Below, one piece after another: positions 1 to 8,783 of a stretch of 11,580 nucleotides of DNA (the stretch's first letter is position 1; each line of letters opens with the position of its first letter). Below the pieces are notes generated by a model. The model made no database searches. It was given only the letters and a program-made list of their open reading frames with translations, and was not told the origin of the DNA. The position numbers and the translations under genes were made by a program. Source of the stretch: Mycoplasma sp. UBA710 (GTDB taxonomy: Bacteria; Bacillota_I; Bacilli_A; Mycoplasmatales; Metamycoplasmataceae); NCBI GenBank assembly GCA_002298905.1, contig DBMA01000021.1, positions 1 to 11,580 of the forward strand, read 5' to 3'.

Positions 1-5
1 AAAAA

Positions 6-11
6 TATAAT
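6..11 (+). promoter_or_regulatory. Candidate -10 box of gdpP
   Basis: A perfect TATAAT lies 17 bases before the gdpP ATG, which would put the transcription start about 10 bases before the start codon. The -35 region lies outside the window, and in such A+T-rich DNA this hexamer occurs often by chance. No Shine-Dalgarno-like stretch lies between it and the ATG. Confidence 0.35.
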
Positions 12-28
12 TTAAAATATTAAACTAT

Positions 29-2056
29 ATGCTTAAAAGAATTAACAATACATTAAAAAAGTCTATTTTACCAATATTAATACTAATATCAGTTATTGCG
101 TGTTTATTAGCAACAGTTATTTTATTAGTTTTGAATAATAAATCTGAAAAAATCAATCAATCAACAATAATTTTATATGTATTATTATCAATTACTATTG
201 TTTTGATTTTCTTATTTGTGATAATAATAGGTAAACAGATTAGTTCAGGTAATAAAATTGTTAATAATGGTATTAATTACTATGTTGAAAATCTTGTGTC
301 AGAATTGTCAATTGGAATTGTGATTTTTCAACCTAATGGAGACATTTTGTGAATTTCAGATTTTATTGAGGAAAGATTTGGGGAAAGAATTATTAATGAA
401 ACTCTAAATTATTTTAATAAAGATATTAATTTATCTAAGAAAATCAGGGATTTCACCTCAATTTATAAAAAAGATGAATATGTTTATCGTCTATCATTTG
501 TTGCAAGAGAAATGGTTTTAGTTGTAAAAGATATTACTCAAGAGTTCTCTGCAACTCATTTTTATGAAATTGAAAAACCAGTTATTGGTGAAGTGGAAAT
601 AGATAATTATCAATTATTTAGAGCTTCACTTTCTGATGATGAAATGTTTCACATTCAATCAATTATTAAACAACTTTTTGATAATCTATCAAAAACATAT
701 AATTTATTTTATAGACAATATTCAGATGGTAAATTTCTAATCATTACTAATAGAGATAATTTAAATAAAATAATCTTGACAAATTTTGAAGAATTTGAAA
801 AATTAAATAATATTATCATTAGAAAAGCAAGATTATCATTATCTATTGGATTTGGTGTTGATACATCTAATTTTTCTCAGCTTATTAGCATGGCAAAAGA
901 AGCGTTGTATCAATCTCAAACACGTGGAGGAGATCAAATAACAATAATTTCTGCTTTTGAAAAAACAAAAAGATTTGGTTCTAAATCTGAAATAACAGTT
1001 GTTAAATCAAGAACAAGAATTAAAAATACAGCAAATAATTTAAAAATAAAATTAAATGATAAAAAAATTAAAAATGTTGTAATTTATGGTCATAAATTTG
1101 CAGATTTAGATGCAATAGGAGCTTCATATGCTTTATATGAAATTGCAAAAAGTTTTGGTAAAAATGCTGTAATTCAAAATTCTACTTTTGATAATACAGC
1201 CCAAAAGGCATTAAAAAGATATTTAAAAAATCCAGAAAATATTTTTGTTTCAAAGTCAAAAATTAAATCATTAAATAAAGAAGAAACAATTGTAATTATT
1301 GTTGATTGTTCTGAAGAAACAAGGGTTGAAAATCCTCAAATATTTAATAATGTAAAAAGTGAAAACTTGTTTATTTTTGATCATCATCGTGTTTCTAAAT
1401 TAGATGATGTAGTGCATAATTTAAATACATATATAGAATCAACAGCCTCAAGTGCTTCAGAAATTATTACAGAATTAATTCAATTTAATGAATTTCAAAA
1501 AAATATCTCTAAATTAGGTGCTCAAATGTTGTTAAACGGTATTTTTTTAGATACTAATCAATTTAGAAAATCAACTTCATCTAGAAAATTTGCGGCAGCA
1601 TCTTTATTAGAAGATTGAGGAGCAAATATTGATGAAACATTAGAATTGATGAAAATCCCATTTGATATTAATCAAAAAATTATTCAAATTGTCTCTAAAT
1701 CAAAAGAAATTAAACCTGGTTATTGACTATCATACACTGATGAAATAATTCCTATTGATGTTATTTCAATAGCAGCTGATGAAATTTTAAAAATAGAAGG
1801 AAGAAAAGCATCATTTGTTGTAGGGCAACTACCTAAAGCATCTCCATCAGACAATCCAGTTTATAAATTAAGTGCAAGATCAATTGATGTAAATGTTCAA
1901 TTAATTGCAGAAGCCGTTGGAGGTGGGGGGCATTTTAATTCGGCTGCTGCAATGAGTGATTCAAATGTTAATGAAACATTGGATACATTTGTAGATAATA
2001 TTATTCAAGCTATAGTTTCATCAAAAGAGGATAAATATGAAAGTAATTATTATTAA
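29..2056 (+). CDS. gdpP: GdpP-type membrane-anchored c-di-AMP phosphodiesterase (DHH/DHHA1)
   Basis: 675 residues, read through TGA (Trp) at 350, 1616 and 1724. GdpP enzymes hydrolyse the second messenger c-di-AMP to pApA at the membrane and so control potassium and osmotic balance. In order: two hydrophobic helices (about residues 12-34 and 45-67), a PAS-like region (about 80-175), a degenerate GGDEF domain (about 185-310) in which SDGKF (232-236) stands where GGDEF would be, then the catalytic DHH domain. Expected metal ligands are present: GHKFADLD (H355, D359, D361), D426, DHH (451-453) and D508. The C-terminal DHHA1 motif is a glycine run plus His (GGGGH, 631-635). Length is normal for the family. 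The loss of canonical GGDEF residues is usual in GdpP and means no cyclase activity is expected. The 3' end overlaps rplI by 20 bases. The ATG at 29 is the first in frame and directly precedes the first helix, but no Shine-Dalgarno is visible. Confidence 0.93.
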
Positions 2057-2480
2057 ACAATATCAAAAATATAAAATAAATGACATCATTGAAGTATCTA
2101 ATGGTTTTGGTAAAAATTTTCTTATAAAAAATGGTTATGCTGTTCCAATAAATGAAAGTACAAAGAAAGAATTAGAAATTAAAAAAGATAATTATCAAAA
2201 AGAACAAGCAAAATTAGAAAAAGAATCTCTAGAATTAAAAGAAAAAATAGAACAATTAGAATTGGTTTTTTCATTAAAAGTAACTAATGATGTAGTTCAC
2301 GGATCAATAAGTTCTAAGAAAATTAATCAAGAATTAATTACAAAAGGTTTTAAATTAGCTAAACATATTATTCCTTCTGTTCATATTAATTCATTGGGAG
2401 TTACAAAAATCAAACTAAAATTATTTCATAATGTTGAAGCAATTTTAAAAGTGAGAATTATAGGTGAATATGGAAAATAA
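2037..2480 (+). CDS. rplI: 50S ribosomal protein L9
   Basis: 147 residues, the normal length for bL9. L9 binds 23S rRNA at the base of the L1 stalk and helps keep reading-frame accuracy. The N-terminal domain (about 1-45) carries the family signature around residues 20-40, with GFGKNFLIKNGYA (23-35). It is followed by a long Lys/Glu-rich connecting helix (about 45-80) and a C-terminal RNA-binding domain. The start ATG is set by a Shine-Dalgarno (AAGAGGA, 2025-2031) inside the end of gdpP, with a 20-base overlap between the two genes. This suggests coupled translation. dnaB begins inside its last codons. No in-frame TGA occurs in this gene. Confidence 0.96.
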   Translation: MKVIIIKQYQKYKINDIIEVSNGFGKNFLIKNGYAVPINESTKKELEIKKDNYQKEQAKLEKESLELKEKIEQLELVFSLKVTNDVVHGSISSKKINQELITKGFKLAKHIIPSVHINSLGVTKIKLKLFHNVEAILKVRIIGEYGK

Positions 2481-3807
2481 TCAAAACATTATTGAAATAG
2501 AAGAAGCATTGTTAGGATTAATTCTAGTTAATAATAAAATAGATGAAAGTATTTCTAATATTTTTATTTATTTAGATTTCGATTCGTTTTCTAATAAATC
2601 AAACCAAGAAATGTTTAAAATGTTTCAATACTTTTATGATAATAATATTAAAGATTTCGATTTAGCTATTATTAATAATTACTTAACAAAAAATTCTTTA
2701 ACCAAAATAATTAATAATCAATATTTAAATAATTTATTAAACAATGCTGGATATTTGCAATCAATAAATCATTATCAAGAGATTATTAATGAAAACGCAA
2801 CAAAAAACAAATTAAAAAGCATTTTAGAATCTTCTTTAAAAGTGGTAAATAATAATCCGGCTAATATGATGATAGAAAAAATTAGAAATGATTTATTTAA
2901 ATTAGAAGGTAGACATATTAGTTCAGATTTTTTATTAGGATCAGATGTTGCTAAAAAAGTTGTTGATGATGCTTTGAGTGGTGAAAAGAAAATTAAAGGA
3001 TTAAAAACACGTTTTCATGCATTTGATAATATTACAGCAGGACTTCAAAAAGGTGATTTAATCATTTTGGCCGCAAGACCTTCTGTGGGTAAAACAGCTT
3101 TTGCTTTAAATATTGCTATGAATTTAATTTTACAAAATAAATCAGTTGTCTTTTTTTCTTTAGAAATGCCTGCCGAACAATTGATGCAAAGAATGATTTC
3201 ATCAATTGCTTCAATTAATAATTATTATTTTAAAGAACCATCAAAATTAACAAAAGAAGAACAGTCACAAATTGTTTATGCATATAATCAATTAAAAGAT
3301 AAAAACTTTTTTATCGATGATTCAGGTTCTATAAAATTAAATGAAATTATATGAAAAACCAAAAGATTAAAAGAAAAAGGTGAATTGGATTTAGTGATTA
3401 TTGATTATATGCAACTAATTCCACTTGATATCTATAGTCATGGAAATAGACAACAAGAAGTATCTAAAATTTCACGTTCTTTAAAACAATTAGCAAGAGA
3501 ATTAGATGTTCCAATTATTGCTCTTTCTCAATTAAATCGTCGAGTAGAAGAAAGAGAATCAAAAAGGCCTATGATGTCAGATTTAAGAGAATCAGGTTCT
3601 ATCGAGCAAGACGCAGATATTATTGCATTTTTGTATCGCGAAGATTATTATAATAAAGAAACAAAAGAAGATGAAGAAACAAGTAAATTCAACCATAAAC
3701 ATTTAACAGAATTAAATATTGCAAAACATAGAAATGGTTCAATAGGCACTATTCAATTTACATTTGATTCATCAATTGGTAAATTCAATGAATTTTATAA
3801 TGAATAA
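2470..3807 (+). CDS. dnaB: Replicative DNA helicase DnaB (DnaC in Bacillus nomenclature)
   Basis: 445 residues, read through one TGA (Trp) at 3352. The hexameric 5'-3' helicase unwinds DNA at the replication fork and recruits primase. An N-terminal helical DnaB_N domain (about 1-105) is joined by a linker to a RecA-like ATPase domain (about 170-445). Walker A is ARPSVGKT (202-209) and Walker B ends in IIDY with D312. Further conserved stretches are SQLNRR and the DLRESGSIEQDADII region, followed by KHRNG near the C-terminus, which contains the arginine finger. I chose ATG 2470, preceded by AGGTG (2462-2466). A GTG at 2464 would add two residues. The gene overlaps rplI by 11 bases and ends 3 bp from the convergent cls gene. 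There is no intein or other insertion. Confidence 0.96.
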
Positions 3808-3810
3808 ATA

Positions 3811-5295
3811 TTACATTAAAGGACTAAATAGTTTAAAAATAAATTTGCTATAAACTTCTTTTATTTTGTTATATTTTCTATATTTTCTTTCTATAGAAAG
3901 TTCCTTGTAAAAATCAGTAATATTATTTAATTGGTTAATAATATTTTCTCCATATAATAAGTTTACCCCTTCTTGATTTGAATAAAATGATCTCATATCT
4001 AAATTATTTGTACCAATATAAGCATATTGATTATCAAAAGTAGCAAATTTAGCATGTAAAAATGTATTATTTAATGCATAAACTTTCATTCCATAATAAG
4101 ATAAACTATTACTATAAAAAATAGATGCTTTATAAGTAAATTTTTTATCGGGTTTTCCAGGTATATACATTTCAATTTTGACTCCTCTTTTTAAAGCGTT
4201 TTTTAATGCTATAAAAATATTGAATGTAGGGATAAAATAAGGAGTTACTAATTTAATTTCAGTTGTAGAATTATTAATTCAAAAAATTAAAGATTGCTCT
4301 AAAATTTTATCTTTTCTTAAAGGAGTCTCATCAAAAGTTAATATCTTACAATTAGATTTTAATTTCTTATTATTTTGATATAAATAATTATTTTTATTTA
4401 ATTTTTTATTTGTGATTTTATATCAATCAAATAAAAAATAACTTTCATATTCATTAATTATCTTACCTTTTGCAGAAAAATTAGAATCAGCTCAGTATCC
4501 GTATTTTTTAGAAAATGAACAATATTCATCAGTAATATTTAATCCTCCAAAATGAATAATTTCTCCATCAATAATGAAAAATTTTTGATGCAATCTTTTA
4601 TTATCGGTATGTCTTACATAAGGATAAATAGGTATATTATAAAAACATAAATCAATTCCCATAAATTTTAAATATTTAAATTCATCTATTGGAACCTTTC
4701 ATGAACCAAATTTATCAAAAATTATTTTTACTTCAACACCTTTTTTTACTTTTTCAATCAATAATCTTTTTAATTTTTCATATATCTCAGATTCTTTAAT
4801 AATATACATCTCAATATGAATATATTTTTTAGCATTTTTTATATCATTTAAAAGGCGTTCATAAGCATCATAACCATGTTTAAATATTTGTAATTCTACA
4901 TTATGAAAATTTTTTTTTATTAATTTTTCTTGTCAAGAACCAATAAATTCATTTATATTTGAATCTTCATAATTTTCGATTTTGAACTCTTGAAATTCTT
5001 TTTCAAAAGTTTCTCAATTTATTCCTTTATCTCTTCTGATTCTAAATAGCATATAAAAAATAATGCCTACACATGGAAAACAAATCATAAAAAATATTCA
5101 AGATATTTTTTCAATTTCATGATCATCATTAATTAGAGAAAATGTAATAAAAATAAAATTAAAAATATATGTAGTAATAAAAAAAATTGTTGCTCATTTT
5201 CATGTTCATCTTCCTAAAACAACAATTAAAATTGATAAAACAAAAATAATTGATAAAACAAAAAAATCAATAACTAATCATTTAAATTTTTTCAT
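3811..5295 (-). CDS. cls: Cardiolipin synthase (phospholipase D family)
   Basis: 494 residues, read through several TGA (Trp) codons. Bacterial Cls condenses two phosphatidylglycerol molecules into cardiolipin plus glycerol at the membrane. Three hydrophobic segments (about 7-27, 35-55 and 66-84) precede two PLD catalytic domains. The first has YIHIEMYI at its beginning and the HKD motif HQKFFIID (H236, K238, D243) followed by GGLN. The second has TPYFIP and the HKD motif HAKFATFD (H414, K416, D421) followed by GTNNLDMRS. Both catalytic motifs are intact, and the order and length match Cls of Firmicutes, so a nuclease or other PLD enzyme is less likely. The ATG at 5295 is the first in frame after an upstream stop and lacks a Shine-Dalgarno. 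It is transcribed divergently from proS and converges on dnaB. Confidence 0.93.
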
Positions 5296-5306
5296 AGATT
5301 TTAATA

Positions 5307-5312
5307 ATTATA
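5307..5312 (-). promoter_or_regulatory. Candidate -10 box of cls
   Basis: On the minus strand TATAAT reads 11 bases before the cls ATG, which would leave a leader of only about 5 bases. A second minus-strand TATAAT at 5340-5345 would give a leader near 38 bases and is an equal alternative. It overlaps the proS -10 box because the TTATAA core is self-complementary. No convincing -35 box is visible for either. Confidence 0.4.
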
Positions 5313-5341
5313 AATTATTTTATTTCATATTTTTTTGTTAT

Positions 5342-5347
5342 TATAAT
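5342..5347 (+). promoter_or_regulatory. Candidate -10 box of proS
   Basis: A perfect TATAAT lies 17 bases before the proS ATG, predicting a leader of about 10 bases with no Shine-Dalgarno. The whole divergent intergenic region (5296-5364, 69 bp) must hold the promoters of both cls and proS. The -35 position is occupied by T-rich sequence with no clear TTGACA. Confidence 0.45.
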
Positions 5348-5364
5348 TTGTTAAAATTATATCT

Positions 5365-6801
5365 ATGAAATTAATAAATCAAATTACGCCAATTGAAGAA
5401 GATTTTTCCAAATGATATACAGATGTAATAATAAATGGTAATTTAATTGAATATGGACCCATTAAAGGAACAATGATCTTTAAGCCAAATTCATATGGTA
5501 TTTGAGAAAATATCACAAAAGAACTTAATGAAATAATTAAAAACAAAGGTGCTCAAAATGTATATTTACCTTTGTTTATTCCTAAAAATTTGATATCTAA
5601 AGAAAAAGATCATGTAAATGGTTTTGCGCCAGAATTGGCTACTATAACTAAAGTTGGAGATAAAAAATTAAGTGAAGATATTTATATTAGACCTACATCA
5701 GAAGTTTTATTTGCTCAATTATTTAAATCAGAAATAAATTCATATAATGATCTACCGAAAATTTATAATCAATGATCTAATGTTGTTCGTTGAGAAACAA
5801 CAACAAATCCTTTTTTAAGAAGTACAGAATTTTTGTGACAAGAGGGACATACTTCACATAGTAATGCAGAAGAAGCAATTCAATTTACAGAAGATATGAT
5901 TAAAATATATCAACAATTTTATAAAGATTATTTAGCACTAGATGTCATTTGTGGTAAAAAAACTGAAAAAGAAAAATTTGCAGGAGCAGATACTACGTGG
6001 ACTATTGAAGCAATGATGAAAGATGGGAGAGCTTTACAAGCTGCAACATCTCATTATTTATCTCAAAATTTTTCTAAAATGTTTGATGTATCTTTTAAAG
6101 ATCAATCAAATAAATTAGTTAATGTCTATCAAACATCTTGAGGTCTTTCAACAAGATCAATAGGTGCTATTATTATGGGTCACGGAGATAATAGAGGTAT
6201 TGTTATACCTCCAAAAATTGCTCCTATTAAAGTTATTATTATTGAAGTGCTTGCAAATAAAAATAAAAAAGTAAAGGAAATATCTAATCAAATTTCTAAT
6301 TTGTTACAAAATAATAATATTTCATCAAAAATAGATGATAGTAATAAATCAGTTGGCTTTAAAGCTTCACAATCTGAAATTGAAGGTATTCCAATAAGAA
6401 TAGAAATTGGACCAAAAGAAATTGAAGAAAATAAAGTTCTTGTTATTAGAAGAGACACATTAGAAAAATATTCTATTCAAATATCAGATATTTTAGAATT
6501 TATAAATAATTTATTGCAAGAAATTCATACTAATCTATATAACAATTCTAAACAAAGATTAAAGGAAAATTTAGTTTATTGCAATTCTTATGATGAATTT
6601 AAAGAATTAATAAAGCAACAAAAATTTGTAGTAGTGCCAATAGTTAGTGATTCTTTTAAATGAGAAGAGAAAATTAAAGAAGAAACATTTGCTACCTCAA
6701 GATGCATTCTATTATCAAACATTTTTGATATTAAAGAAGATAAATGTATGATGACAAATAAAGTTACAAAGAATTTTGTATTATTTGCAAAATCATATTA
6801 A
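5365..6801 (+). CDS. proS: Prolyl-tRNA synthetase, short archaeal/eukaryote-like type (ProS type 3)
   Basis: 478 residues, read through seven TGA (Trp) codons with a single TGG at 5998. It charges tRNA-Pro with proline in the cytoplasm. Class II motifs are in place: the motif 1 area (PIKGTMIF, 32-39), RPTSE (109-113), motif 2 beginning at R142 (RWETTTNP, then LWQEGHTSH), and motif 3 around GLSTRSIGA and MGHGDNRG (271-278). The anticodon-binding domain (about 285-395) and a C-terminal domain follow, ending in the typical FAKSY. There is no bacterial INS editing domain between motifs 2 and 3, which marks this as the short type usual in mycoplasmas. The C-terminal zinc-site cysteines are mostly missing (see findings). 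The ATG at 5365 fits the family N-terminus and has no Shine-Dalgarno. It is the first gene of a proS-trxA-HAD group. Confidence 0.96.
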
Positions 6802-6828
6802 AATATTTAATAAAAGAGAGATTGAAAT

Positions 6829-7167
6829 ATGAAAAAACAAATGTTTGAAATAAATTCATACAATGAATTGGAAAATATTATTAAATCTAATAAAGGTATT
6901 TTATTAATTGACTTTACAAGTCCAGCGTGTGGTCCATGTTTAATGTTAACTCCTGTTTTAGAAAAATTAGTAGATGAAAATATTTGTTCAGTAGCATCAA
7001 TTAATATTTTAGAAAATCAAGAATTAGCAAAAGAATTTAAAATATCTGTTACTCCTACAATAGCAATTGCTAAAGATAATAAAATTATAGAATCATTTTT
7101 AGGATATCAACCTTTTGAATCATGAGTGGAGATTATAGAAAAAATTAATGCAAATCACAACAAATAA
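6829..7167 (+). CDS. trxA: Thioredoxin
   Basis: 112 residues, with one TGA (Trp) at 7123. Thioredoxin reduces protein disulfides in the cytosol and is itself recycled by thioredoxin reductase. The redox motif CGPC is at 34-37, D28-F29 match the buried Asp and Phe of the family, and the cis-proline motif VTPT is at 74-77 (P76). Both tryptophans that normally flank the active site (E. coli W28 and W31) are replaced, by T30 and A33, giving PACGPC in place of the usual WCGPC. The start is supported by a purine-rich Shine-Dalgarno (AAGAGAGA, about 6814-6821) in the 27-base gap after proS. The 3' end overlaps the HAD gene by 20 bases. The fold assignment is firm. Whether its partner specificity is normal is less sure. 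Confidence 0.92.
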
Positions 7168-7975
7168 TAGAACTTTTAATATAGAAGCTTTCTTTATTGA
7201 TTTAGATGGCACATTGTTTGATAAGTGAAACAAAAAAATATCTAAAAAAAATATAGAAGCTATTCAAGCTATTCAAACTAAAATCCCTTTTATTATTTCA
7301 ACAGGAAGATCATATAGTAATAAAGTGAAAAAAATTATGAATTTATTAAATATTGAATATGCAATATGTCAAAATGGTTCTCTTATTGTTAATAATCAAG
7401 GAACTATTATTAAAAATATAACTTTAAATAAAGATCAAGTAACTAAAATTGTAGATATTGTGACGCAAAATAAATTAGGATTTACTATAAATTCAGAATT
7501 TTTAATTTATTCTAATTATTGATTGTTTGCTCCTTTTAGATTTTTATGAAGAAAAAAATGAAAACCCATTAAAAAATATCGTTTTAAAGAAAATATTGTA
7601 AATAAAATTGTTATTGCAGGATTGGTTAGAGCAAAGAAAGTATGAAAATTATCTGAAAAAATTAAAAAAGATGTTTTTGGCGTGAGTGTTAAATCATCAG
7701 GGAAAGATAAAATAATTGAAATCACTGATAAAAGTGCAACAAAAGGTAAGGGAGCAGAATTTATTGCAAATATCTTAAATATTAATATTAAAAATACTGT
7801 TCACATAGGTGATAGCGAAAATGATACAACTACATTAAATAAAGTGGGAGCTTTAATAGCTGTTAAAAATAGTTCTATAAAATTATTAAATGTAGCTACA
7901 CATATAGGTCCCAATCATAAAAGAGGAGGCGTAGCAAAAATTTTAAATGGTGAATTTTCAGAAGTCAATCATTAA
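7148..7975 (+). CDS. Cof-type HAD-IIB family phosphatase
   Basis: 275 residues, read through several TGA (Trp) codons. Cof-like HAD enzymes are cytosolic Mg-dependent phosphatases acting on sugar phosphates, nucleotides or cofactors. The true substrate cannot be told from sequence. Motif I is DLDGT with the nucleophile D18 and acid/base D20, motif II is the Thr of ISTGR (T52), motif III is the Lys of TKGKG (K199), and motif IV is GDSEND (D222, D226). The cap region between motifs II and III contains a basic, Trp-rich stretch (about residues 130-150) that looks peculiar to this protein. The ATG at 7148 lies inside the end of trxA and has no strong Shine-Dalgarno, so it probably depends on coupled translation. 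Mycoplasmas usually carry several paralogues of this family. Confidence 0.88.
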
Positions 7976-7983
7976 TTTTGTTC

Positions 7984-8011
7984 TTGATATATAATTAATG
8001 TTTAATATAAT
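7984..8011 (+). promoter_or_regulatory. Promoter of the tRNA-Cys/tRNA-Arg unit
   Basis: TTGATA (-35, 7984-7989; five of six consensus bases) and TATAAT (-10, 8006-8011; perfect) are separated by 16 bases. The predicted start is near 8018, just before the mature 5' end of tRNA-Cys. This is the strongest promoter in the window and fits a stable-RNA gene. It begins only 8 bases after the stop codon of the HAD gene, with no terminator between them, so read-through from the proS unit could also reach the tRNAs. Confidence 0.8.
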
Positions 8012-8020
8012 TTTGATAAT

Positions 8021-8094
8021 GGCACCATAGCCAAATGGCAAGGCATGGGTCTGCAACACCCTGATTACCGGTTCGAGTCCGGTTGGTGCCTCCA
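8021..8094 (+). tRNA. tRNA-Cys (anticodon GCA), CCA encoded
   Basis: The cloverleaf folds by hand. The acceptor stem GGCACCA pairs fully with TGGTGCC (8084-8090). A 3-bp D stem is GCC/GGC. The anticodon loop CTGCAAC (8051-8057) has GCA at 8053-8055, and a perfect 5-bp T stem is ACCGG/CCGGT. The discriminator base is T (8091), the identity element of tRNA-Cys, and CCA is encoded at 8092-8094. The outermost pair of the anticodon stem (8046 and 8062) is a U-U mismatch, leaving four pairs. Confidence 0.96.
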
Positions 8095-8097
8095 TAT

Positions 8098-8174
8098 GCG
8101 CCCGTAGCTCAATTGGATAGAGTGTTTGGTTACGGCCCAAAAGGTTGAGGGTTCAAGTCCTTCCGGGCGCGCCA
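8098..8174 (+). tRNA. tRNA-Arg (anticodon ACG), CCA encoded
   Basis: The acceptor stem GCGCCCG (8098-8104) pairs fully with CGGGCGC (8164-8170). The D stem is GCTC/GAGT, the anticodon stem TTTGG/CCAAA, and the loop TTACGGC has ACG at 8132-8134. The T stem is GAGGG/CCTTC with loop TTCAAGT. The discriminator is G, followed by encoded CCA. A34 would be deaminated to inosine by a TadA-type enzyme to read CGN codons. Only 3 bases separate it from tRNA-Cys, so both come from one precursor. Confidence 0.96.
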
Positions 8175-8197
8175 TATATTTTTTAAATACCTAATAG

Positions 8198-8235
8198 AAA
8201 AAAATTTAATCATCAGTATGATTAAAATTTTTTTT
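8198..8235. terminator. Bidirectional Rho-independent terminator
   Basis: TTTAATCAT (8205-8213) and ATGATTAAA (8218-8226) form a 9-bp stem with a 4-base loop. A run of 7 A lies on the left (8198-8204) and 8 T on the right (8228-8235). Transcripts from either strand would end in a hairpin followed by U. It serves the tRNA unit on the plus strand and the dnaE-exonuclease-DUF402 unit on the minus strand. The stem is A+T-rich, as expected here. The DUF402 stop codon lies within it. Confidence 0.75.
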
Positions 8236-8772
8236 GTTAATTTCTTTTAACATTATTAAAGATTCAAAAATTTGGTAGATATAATATTCATCAAAAATGC
8301 CTTCTTTTTTTTGATATTTTTTAGCAATTTCAATTAAATTTTGATAAATTATATTAATAATATCTGAGTTATATCATCTAATTTTATTTTTTTCAAAATC
8401 ATAATGATCTACTATTTGAAAAGGTTTTCCTGGGTATATTTTGACATCAAAATCAAAATCGATATATTTAATTGTATTATCTTCAAAATAAAATGGACTT
8501 GCCAAATTAATATAATAATGAAGACCGCTTTTTCTTCATAAAATTGTTAAATTAAAAAAATTTTTTTTTGAAAAAAATCAAAGAGTAGGTTCTTTAACTA
8601 TTCATTTTTGGTCAACATTTTCTACAACTTTAGTTTTATACAGCAAACAACAAACATGATTTTTATTATCACTAATAACTTTAACACCATTTCATTGGCG
8701 ATAGAGCTCACCATTATATTTAAATGCTTGTATATCAACAAATTTTTGATTTAAATTATTATTTTCTATCAT
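8206..8772 (-). CDS. DUF402 domain protein, probable nucleoside di-/triphosphatase
   Basis: 188 residues, read through several TGA (Trp) codons. The pattern HYYINLASP, then KYIDFDFDVKIYPG and IVDHYDFE in the second half matches DUF402 (FomD-like) proteins. The acidic residues of that region bind divalent metal in family members. Characterised Firmicutes members hydrolyse nucleoside tri- and diphosphates. The exact substrate here is unknown. The usual start, M at 8772, gives the family length and lies 11 bases after the stop of the exonuclease gene. No Shine-Dalgarno is visible. It is the last gene of the minus-strand unit. Its stop codon (8206-8208) sits inside the terminator stem. Confidence 0.85.
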
Positions 8773-8783
8773 ATATAAAATAA

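Noticed and set aside
349..1620. gdpP, dnaB, cls, proS, the exonuclease and the HAD gene look broken into pieces by stop codons
   Set aside because: Every break is an in-frame TGA and the frame continues without shift into the rest of a conserved domain. This is genetic code 4 (TGA = Trp), not pseudogenes or frameshifts.
2160..2280. Lys/Glu-rich repeat-like stretch in rplI
   Set aside because: This is the normal long connecting helix of ribosomal protein L9, not a repeat element.
3818..3840. Possible hairpin (ACT/AGT core) just after the dnaB stop as a terminator
   Set aside because: Only three Watson-Crick pairs plus two wobble pairs and no U-run follow. It also lies within the cls coding end.
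7516..8140. Open minus-strand frames at 7516-7725 and 7958-8140
   Set aside because: They lie opposite the HAD gene and the tRNAs, have no family resemblance or start signal, and follow from the coding and tRNA structure of the plus strand.
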